Origin: Urinicoccus sp.
Lineage (GTDB): Bacteria; Bacillota; Clostridia; Tissierellales; Peptoniphilaceae
Assembly: GCA_029983435.1 (NCBI GenBank)
Contig: JASBZN010000028.1
Coordinates: forward strand, 1-10,830
Reading direction: 5' to 3'
DNA: 10,830 bases
A model generated the notes under the pieces. It had not been told where the DNA came from. It ran no database searches and saw only the letters and a program-made list of their open reading frames with translations. Shown here piece by piece: positions 6,810 through 10,830 of the stretch (the first letter of the stretch is position 1; the number at the start of each line of letters is the position of its first letter). The position numbers and the translations under genes were made by a program.

Positions 6810-7756
6810 TTATTCTCACCTCTTATTTTGTTTGCAATGGATTGAATCTTTTTTAGTCGATGACTAACACCGCTTTTGCCAACTGTAGGTTCAATCATTT
6901 CTCCCAGCTCTTTCAAACTTGAACTTGGATTTAAAAGACGATTCTTTGCAATCTCCCTTAAGGAATCTGGCAAAGCCTCTAAACCCACGGTCTCTTCTAT
7001 CAGTTTAATATCCTCAATTTGCTTTAAGGAAGCATTAATGGTTTTGGATAGGTTGGCCGTTTCGCAATTTACAAGTCGATTTACTTGATTTCTCATATCC
7101 TTCATAACACGTACATCTTCAAAAGCGAGAACCCCTTGATTGGCTCCCATTAAGCTCAATAAATCCGAAATCATTTCTGCTTCTTTTAAATAGACTACAA
7201 ACTCTTCTTTTCTTTTGGCAATGTTGGCCTTTAAATGGACACTTGCCAGTAAGGCTTTTAGTGCTTGGGCAAACCCACTTTGTCTGGTAATAAATTCCAT
7301 GTGATAAGTTTTTGCAGGGTTTGACAAGGTTCCCGAACCTAAGAACGCCCCTCGAAGAAAGGCCCGTTTCAAGGAGTCTCTTCGAACTAAGTAGGGATGT
7401 ATTTGATCATTTGGCATAAATACGTTTTCATTTTTTAGAAAACCAATGTCATCTAAAAACATCCTAGATAGGTCATAGTCATCAAGCTGAATATGGTAGA
7501 TGTTCTTTCTTTTAAGTTGTTGGCTCTTTCGGACTTCAACCGTGATATGGTCATGATACAGAGCTTTTAAAAGTGAAAAAATACGCCGCGAAGTCGGAGA
7601 ATGTTCCGTAATAAAGGATAGGGTGTAACGTTGGTTTCCACAAAAGTGAATTCGACCACACATGGGCATAAAGCCTGCTAATTCACTAATCATTTCTCCC
7701 ATGTCCTTTACCTTTATTCGGGCAAGTTCATCTTTAATATCTGTTGAAAAGCTCAT
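6806..7756 (-). CDS. whiA: DNA-binding protein WhiA
   Basis: WhiA is a conserved Gram-positive DNA-binding protein. In Streptomyces it activates sporulation genes; in Bacillus it affects division and chromosome segregation. The 316 residues match the usual length. The N-terminal part is a degenerate two-repeat LAGLIDADG-like domain without catalytic acidic residues (second repeat around RAFLRGAFLGSGTLSNP, 131-147). The conserved NCETAN block lies at 230-235, and the C-terminal helix-turn-helix (about 278-302) includes SSSLKELGEMI and SGVSHRLKK. I chose ATG 7756 because AAGGTGGTGA precedes it at the right spacing and the protein then starts MSFSTDIKDEL, as in the family. An upstream TTG at 7822 is open in frame but is the -35 box of the promoter. 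Part of the rapZ-yvcK-whiA-HPr block. Confidence 0.95.
   Translation of the reverse strand: MSFSTDIKDELARIKVKDMGEMISELAGFMPMCGRIHFCGNQRYTLSFITEHSPTSRRIFSLLKALYHDHITVEVRKSQQLKRKNIYHIQLDDYDLSRMFLDDIGFLKNENVFMPNDQIHPYLVRRDSLKRAFLRGAFLGSGTLSNPAKTYHMEFITRQSGFAQALKALLASVHLKANIAKRKEEFVVYLKEAEMISDLLSLMGANQGVLAFEDVRVMKDMRNQVNRLVNCETANLSKTINASLKQIEDIKLIEETVGLEALPDSLREIAKNRLLNPSSSLKELGEMIEPTVGKSGVSHRLKKIQSIANKIRGENK
6815..6823 (-). promoter_or_regulatory. Ribosome binding site that fixes the HPr GTG start
   Basis: The minus strand reads AGAGGTGAG at 6823-6815, inside the last codons of whiA. It is five to seven bases from GTG 6809, a normal distance, but about 20 bases from the alternative ATG 6794, which has no good site of its own. 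This favours the GTG start. Confidence 0.7.
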
Positions 7757-7793
7757 CTTATCACCACCTTTGGATTTAAGAATTGCTAGACAC

Positions 7794-7822
7794 ATTATAC
7801 TATAGATAGTCGATTCTTTCAA
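7794..7822 (-). promoter_or_regulatory. Internal sigma-A promoter before whiA
   Basis: On the minus strand TTGAAA (7822-7817) and a perfect TATAAT (7799-7794) are separated by 17 bases. Transcription should start near 7787, giving a leader of about 30 bases before ATG 7756. It lies in the 119-base yvcK-whiA gap, the widest inside the block, so whiA, HPr, dnaE, pfkA and pyk can be transcribed apart from murB-rapZ-yvcK. Confidence 0.85.
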
Positions 7823-7875
7823 TGAATATTTCCGCTTTTCTCTTTTAAGTCCAGTCCTTAAACTTTTCCTGGTTT

Positions 7876-8856
7876 TTAAGAAAAACTTTCCTCTTCTAAA
7901 TAGGTTTTTAGAATTCGATCTACTGTAGAAATATTGTGGCGAGCAATACCCTTGGACTCATCTAAAAAATTTCCCAAATAGAGCTTGATGCCCCTTTGGG
8001 TCAAGGCTTCCCTTTCTCCCGGTGTCAAATAAATAGGCTCCGCTTGATTTTTGGCCCAATAATAACTTTTTAAACTTTCCGATACTGGAACACTGTTAAT
8101 AAAGCAAGCGTCTAAAAGCCCCTCATAACTGTGAAGCTCCAAGGCATCCACATGATCGCTTACAGTGTAGCCATTGGTTTCTCCTGGCTGCGTCATGATA
8201 TTCATTAGAAGAATTTTTTTTGCCTTTGATTTTCCTATGGTTTTAACAACTCCCCCCACCAAGAGGTTGGGGATAATGGACGTGTACAAAGATCCCGGAC
8301 CAAAGACAATGACATCAGCGTCTAGGAGAATTTTTTCACAATGATAAAACATATAGGGATTGTCGGGAAAAAGATTCATGTGGTCAATGTGGGTATTTTG
8401 TTTTATGGCGGCCTTGGGAATGGCCGATTCCCCAATACATTTATCTCCATTGGCAAAACTTGCCACGAGATGGGCCTTATCTAGGGTGACGGGCAAAACC
8501 TGGCCAGACACTTTTAAGACATGACCAATTTCTTCTACTGCCCGTTCAAAACTCCCATACATTTCAGACATAGTGGCAATCAAGAGGTTACCAAAGTTTT
8601 GACCCTTTAAGGGGCCTTGGCTATAGCGATAGTTAATGAGCTTATCCATTGTGGGCTCGGTATTCGCTAGAGCGATAAGACAGTTTCTCAAATCTCCCGG
8701 CGGCAATAGCCCCCACTCAGACCGGATCATGCCAGATCCTCCGCCGTCGTCTGTCATGGTGACAATAGCTGAAAGATCATAGTCACCATATTTTAAGCCT
8801 CTTAGGATGTGGCTAATCCCACTGCCACCTCCTACAAAGGTAATTTTTTTATTCAT
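7876..8856 (-). CDS. yvcK: YvcK/GlmR, nucleotide-sugar-binding regulator of cell-wall precursor flow
   Basis: YvcK (GlmR) belongs to the CofD-like fold. In Bacillus it binds UDP-GlcNAc, stimulates GlmS and is needed for growth on gluconeogenic carbon sources. The protein has 326 residues, as usual. Seen are the N-terminal nucleotide loop GGGSG (9-13), TDDGGGSG (35-42), PPGDLRN (52-58), GQNFGNLL (85-92), FGPGSLYTSI (185-194) and QPGETNGYT near 224-232. The start ATG 8856 overlaps the end of rapZ by eight bases and has the site AGGGGA upstream, inside rapZ. The overlap suggests translational coupling of these two regulators, which commonly travel together with murB. The stop (TAA 7878-7876) is followed by a gap with a new promoter. 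The family call is firm; the role is taken from Bacillus. Confidence 0.95.
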   Translation of the reverse strand: MNKKITFVGGGSGISHILRGLKYGDYDLSAIVTMTDDGGGSGMIRSEWGLLPPGDLRNCLIALANTEPTMDKLINYRYSQGPLKGQNFGNLLIATMSEMYGSFERAVEEIGHVLKVSGQVLPVTLDKAHLVASFANGDKCIGESAIPKAAIKQNTHIDHMNLFPDNPYMFYHCEKILLDADVIVFGPGSLYTSIIPNLLVGGVVKTIGKSKAKKILLMNIMTQPGETNGYTVSDHVDALELHSYEGLLDACFINSVPVSESLKSYYWAKNQAEPIYLTPGEREALTQRGIKLYLGNFLDESKGIARHNISTVDRILKTYLEEESFS

Positions 8857-9706
8857 AACGATCCCCTGATTCCATATCTCGGTGGTGAACTTGAACCTGA
8901 ACCCCTAAATCTTCTAGCCGTTGCCCGAGGGCTTCTGTTATAGCTACCGATCGATGAAAACCTCCCGTACAGCCTAAACCAATAACCAGTTGTCGTTTTC
9001 CTTCATCAACATAGTGGGGAATTAAAAATTTAAATAGGTCATAAAGTTTATCCAAAAATTCTTGACTTTGTTCATGTTTGAGGACAAAATCCCTCGTTTT
9101 TTCCTTTGTCCCGTTTAATTTCTTCAGTTCTGGAATATAGTAGGGGTTGGGTAAAAACCGAACATCAAAAATAATGTCGGCATCTTGTAAAATCCCGTAC
9201 TTAAAACCAAAGCTAGTGATGCTAACTCGCAACTTAGCCTGGTCTTTTGTCGATAATTCCCTTGTCAGTCTTTGCTTAAACTCATTGGTTGCTAAATCAG
9301 AAGTGTCAATGAGATAGTCTGCTTGATTTTTAATATTTTCCAATTCCCGTCGCTCTTTTCGGTAACCTCCTACAATAGAATCTCCCAGAGGATGAGGCCG
9401 TCTTCTTTCCTTATAACGGGCCACAATCACATCTTCTCTAGCAGATAAAAAGAGAATGGATACCTTAATTTGCTTCTCCTTGAGCTTAGCCAAAGATTGC
9501 GGAAGTTGAGAGAAAAAGACCCCACCCCGGGTGTCCATCACAACAGCCACCTTATTGATGTTTTTTGCCTCTAAAGCCAGGTCGATAAACTTTTCCAAAA
9601 GAGAGGGCGGAAGGTTATCCATGGAAAAATAGCCCAAGTCTTCCACCACATCCAAAGCAAAACTCTTTCCTGCCCCACTGTAGCCTGTAATGACTAAAAT
9701 TTCCAT
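8849..9706 (-). CDS. rapZ: RapZ/YvcJ, nucleotide-binding regulator
   Basis: RapZ family proteins are P-loop nucleotide-binding proteins. In E. coli RapZ is an RNA adaptor that controls GlmS synthesis; Bacillus YvcJ hydrolyses GTP, and its exact role is less clear. The protein has 285 residues. The Walker A loop is GYSGAGKS (8-15), DNLPP lies at 30-34, and VVMDTRGG (55-62) fits the second nucleotide motif. The C-terminal domain (about 157-285) contains RFLPNPYY (183-190) and GCTGGFHRS (245-253), the conserved phosphate-sugar-like pocket of this family. ATG 9706 follows TAGGAGG, which overlaps the murB stop codon; the gap to murB is 8 bases. The stop overlaps the yvcK start. Both neighbours concern UDP-GlcNAc-derived wall precursors, consistent with amino-sugar control. 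Confidence 0.95.
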   Translation of the reverse strand: MEILVITGYSGAGKSFALDVVEDLGYFSMDNLPPSLLEKFIDLALEAKNINKVAVVMDTRGGVFFSQLPQSLAKLKEKQIKVSILFLSAREDVIVARYKERRRPHPLGDSIVGGYRKERRELENIKNQADYLIDTSDLATNEFKQRLTRELSTKDQAKLRVSITSFGFKYGILQDADIIFDVRFLPNPYYIPELKKLNGTKEKTRDFVLKHEQSQEFLDKLYDLFKFLIPHYVDEGKRQLVIGLGCTGGFHRSVAITEALGQRLEDLGVQVQVHHRDMESGDRYE

Positions 9707-9714
9707 AAATCCTC

Positions 9715-10608
9715 CTATCTTCCCAGAACTTTTACTTCCGTTTCCAAGTCCACGCCAAATTGATCTTTTACTAATTTTTGCACTGTTTCAATCAATTCCA
9801 CCACTGCCTGGGTGGAGGCTTGATTTTTATTAATGACAAAGCCACAGTGTTTTTGGCTAATTTGTGCTCCTTGGTGATAAAGACCTCGACAACCAGCTAA
9901 ATCTATTAATTGACCAGCATAGTGTCCTGGGGGTCTTTTAAAGGTAGACCCTGCAGAAGGATACTCCAAGGGCTGCTTATTTAACCGCCGTTGCCATAAG
10001 TCGTCCATTTTTTCCTGAATTTTTAAGGGGTCTCCTTTTTTTAATTGAAAACTAGCCCAAAGGACAATATCTTTTTCCCTTTGAACCCGGCTATGTCGGT
10101 AAGAAAAATCCATTTCTTCCACTGAAAGAGTCAGGATTTCTCCTTGCCTGGTCATTAGACCTACTTCCTTTACCACCTGGACGCACTCGCCGTCATAGGC
10201 TCCAGCATTCATGGTTATAGCCCCACCTACAGATCCTGGAATTCCATGGGCAAATTCCAAGCCTTCTAAGGATCTTTCTTGGGCAAATTCTGCCAGGCTC
10301 TTAAGGCTCGTTCCGGCATAGGCTCGAATAACTGTTTCATCAATGGCCTCGATTTTTTTAAAGGCCTCTCCCATATGGATAATGACTCCATCTAAACCTA
10401 AGTCGCTAATAATTAAGTTGGTGCCCTTTCCTAAGACCATCCAGGGTAACGACTCCCTCTTGCAAAGGTCCACTGCTTTTTTTATTTCTCCAAGGTCTTG
10501 CGCTTCAATAAAAACATCCACAGGTCCCCCTAGCTGAAAACTGGTGTGGTTTTTCATGGGCTCTTGGTAGCTAACATTTTTAAAGCTTGAAAATAAGTCC
10601 TTATTCAT
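9715..10608 (-). CDS. murB: UDP-N-acetylenolpyruvoylglucosamine reductase MurB
   Basis: MurB reduces UDP-GlcNAc-enolpyruvate to UDP-MurNAc with NADPH and FAD, the second committed step of peptidoglycan synthesis, in the cytoplasm. The protein has 297 residues, the length of the short (type II) Gram-positive enzymes. FAD-binding blocks are NHTSFQLGGP (20-29), GKGTNLIISD (60-69) and GIPGSVGGA (122-130) with MNAGAY following. The substrate motif FSYRHS (168-173), the catalytic serine S221 in PSAGSTFKRP and the C-terminal E291 are all present. ATG 10608 follows GAGAGGTGA. It is the first gene of the minus-strand block, divergent from a permease gene 141 bases away. Two weak promoter candidates lie in that gap. 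Confidence 0.96.
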   Translation of the reverse strand: MNKDLFSSFKNVSYQEPMKNHTSFQLGGPVDVFIEAQDLGEIKKAVDLCKRESLPWMVLGKGTNLIISDLGLDGVIIHMGEAFKKIEAIDETVIRAYAGTSLKSLAEFAQERSLEGLEFAHGIPGSVGGAITMNAGAYDGECVQVVKEVGLMTRQGEILTLSVEEMDFSYRHSRVQREKDIVLWASFQLKKGDPLKIQEKMDDLWQRRLNKQPLEYPSAGSTFKRPPGHYAGQLIDLAGCRGLYHQGAQISQKHCGFVINKNQASTQAVVELIETVQKLVKDQFGVDLETEVKVLGR

Positions 10609-10672
10609 ACTTCACCTCTCATCTATTATACTCTATCCCCTGAAATAATCCTAGATTTAAACAAGGCTTATA

Positions 10673-10701
10673 TTGAAAAGAGGTCTCTTTGCCCCTATAA
10701 T
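10673..10701 (+). promoter_or_regulatory. Sigma-A promoter of the divergent permease gene
   Basis: TTGAAA (10673-10678) and TATAAT (10696-10701) are separated by 17 bases. The start point should be near 10708, giving a leader of about 40 bases to ATG 10750. The spacer holds an inverted repeat (10677-10690). Confidence 0.8.
10677..10690. promoter_or_regulatory. Inverted repeat in the permease promoter spacer (possible operator)
   Basis: AAAGAG and CTCTTT flank a GT centre, forming a 14-base inverted repeat between the -35 and -10 boxes, where a bound repressor would block polymerase. A second short palindrome, CACATGTG, lies at 10713-10720 just past the expected start point. No regulator is encoded in the window, and short repeats arise by chance in AT-rich spacers. 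Confidence 0.35.
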
Positions 10702-10724
10702 AGAAGTACTATCACATGTGTCAT
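10697..10724 (-). promoter_or_regulatory. Candidate promoter of the murB operon
   Basis: On the minus strand ATGACA (10724-10719) and TATTAT (10702-10697) are 16 bases apart, giving a leader of about 80 bases. Its -10 box lies on top of the permease -10 box on the other strand. An alternative is the perfect TATAAT at 10630-10625, but its -35 region (TAGGAT) is poor and its leader would be only about ten bases. I cannot decide between them. Confidence 0.35.
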
Positions 10725-10749
10725 TAAATTTATTTTATCAGGAGGAGCT

Positions 10750-10830
10750 ATGAAGGAGAAATCAAATTATCAAGCCTATGGCCTTTTTACCGTCATCACC
10801 ATGATTGTCGGTATCGTCGTGGGGTCTGGA
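10750..10830 (+). CDS. Amino-acid permease, APC superfamily (5' end only)
   Basis: Only the first 27 codons are inside the window; the gene runs off the right edge. ATG 10750 is preceded by a strong site, AGGAGG (10740-10745), and its own promoter. After a short polar N-terminus (MKEKSNYQAYG) comes a hydrophobic stretch ending in MIVGIVVGSG. That is the first membrane helix of APC-type transporters, in which the glycine-rich GSG or GTG unwinds to hold the carboxylate of the amino acid. The LAT or AAT branch is likely, but substrate and full length cannot be judged. It is divergent from murB and probably unrelated to the wall-glycolysis block. Confidence 0.7.
   Translation, partial: MKEKSNYQAYGLFTVITMIVGIVVGSG

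Noticed and set aside
7757..7822. In-frame upstream extension of whiA to TTG 7822
   Set aside because: The TTG is the -35 box of a clear promoter, the added residues do not match the WhiA family, and ATG 7756 has a strong ribosome binding site.
7844..7862. Inverted repeat between yvcK and whiA (TTTAAG, 7-base loop, CTTAAA) as a terminator
   Set aside because: Only six AU-rich pairs and no U-tract, so it would not stop transcription reliably.

Overview
The window looks like a chromosomal segment from a Gram-positive, low-GC bacterium of the Firmicutes, most likely a clostridial lineage. Three things suggest this: the AT-leaning sequence with strong purine-rich ribosome binding sites, the sigma-A type promoters of the TTGAAA-17-TATAAT form, and the conserved gene order murB-rapZ-yvcK-whiA-HPr-dnaE-pfkA-pyk. 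I cannot name the genus from sequence alone.

Almost everything lies on the minus strand and reads from right to left. From 10608 down to 312 there are eight closely packed genes. They cover cell-wall precursor synthesis (murB), the nucleotide-binding regulators rapZ and yvcK, the DNA-binding protein whiA, the phosphocarrier HPr, the replicative-type polymerase dnaE, and two glycolytic genes, pfkA and pyk. Most junctions are overlaps or gaps of 8 to 13 bases. Two gaps are larger and hold signals. The 119-base yvcK-whiA gap carries an excellent internal promoter. The 57-base HPr-dnaE gap carries a hairpin plus U-tract that should end part of the transcription after HPr.

Two points in the glycolytic end stand out. 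The pyk gene has a good ribosome binding site and ATG at 2060, but codon 20 is an in-frame TAA; the remaining 559 codons are intact. The neighbouring pfkA is full length but has changed residues at three positions that are normally constrained (124, 243 and 249). HPr keeps His15 and Ser46 but has Ala for the usual Pro18.

At the left edge (1-220, minus strand) there is no gene. A strong promoter is followed by about 185 bases of RNA with several hairpins, a terminator-like hairpin and a long-range closing stem, ending at a strong ribosome binding site at the very edge. This looks like the structured leader of a gene just outside the window; I could not place it in a known riboswitch class. At the right edge an amino-acid permease gene starts divergently on the plus strand. 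Its promoter overlaps a candidate promoter for the murB operon and contains an inverted repeat.
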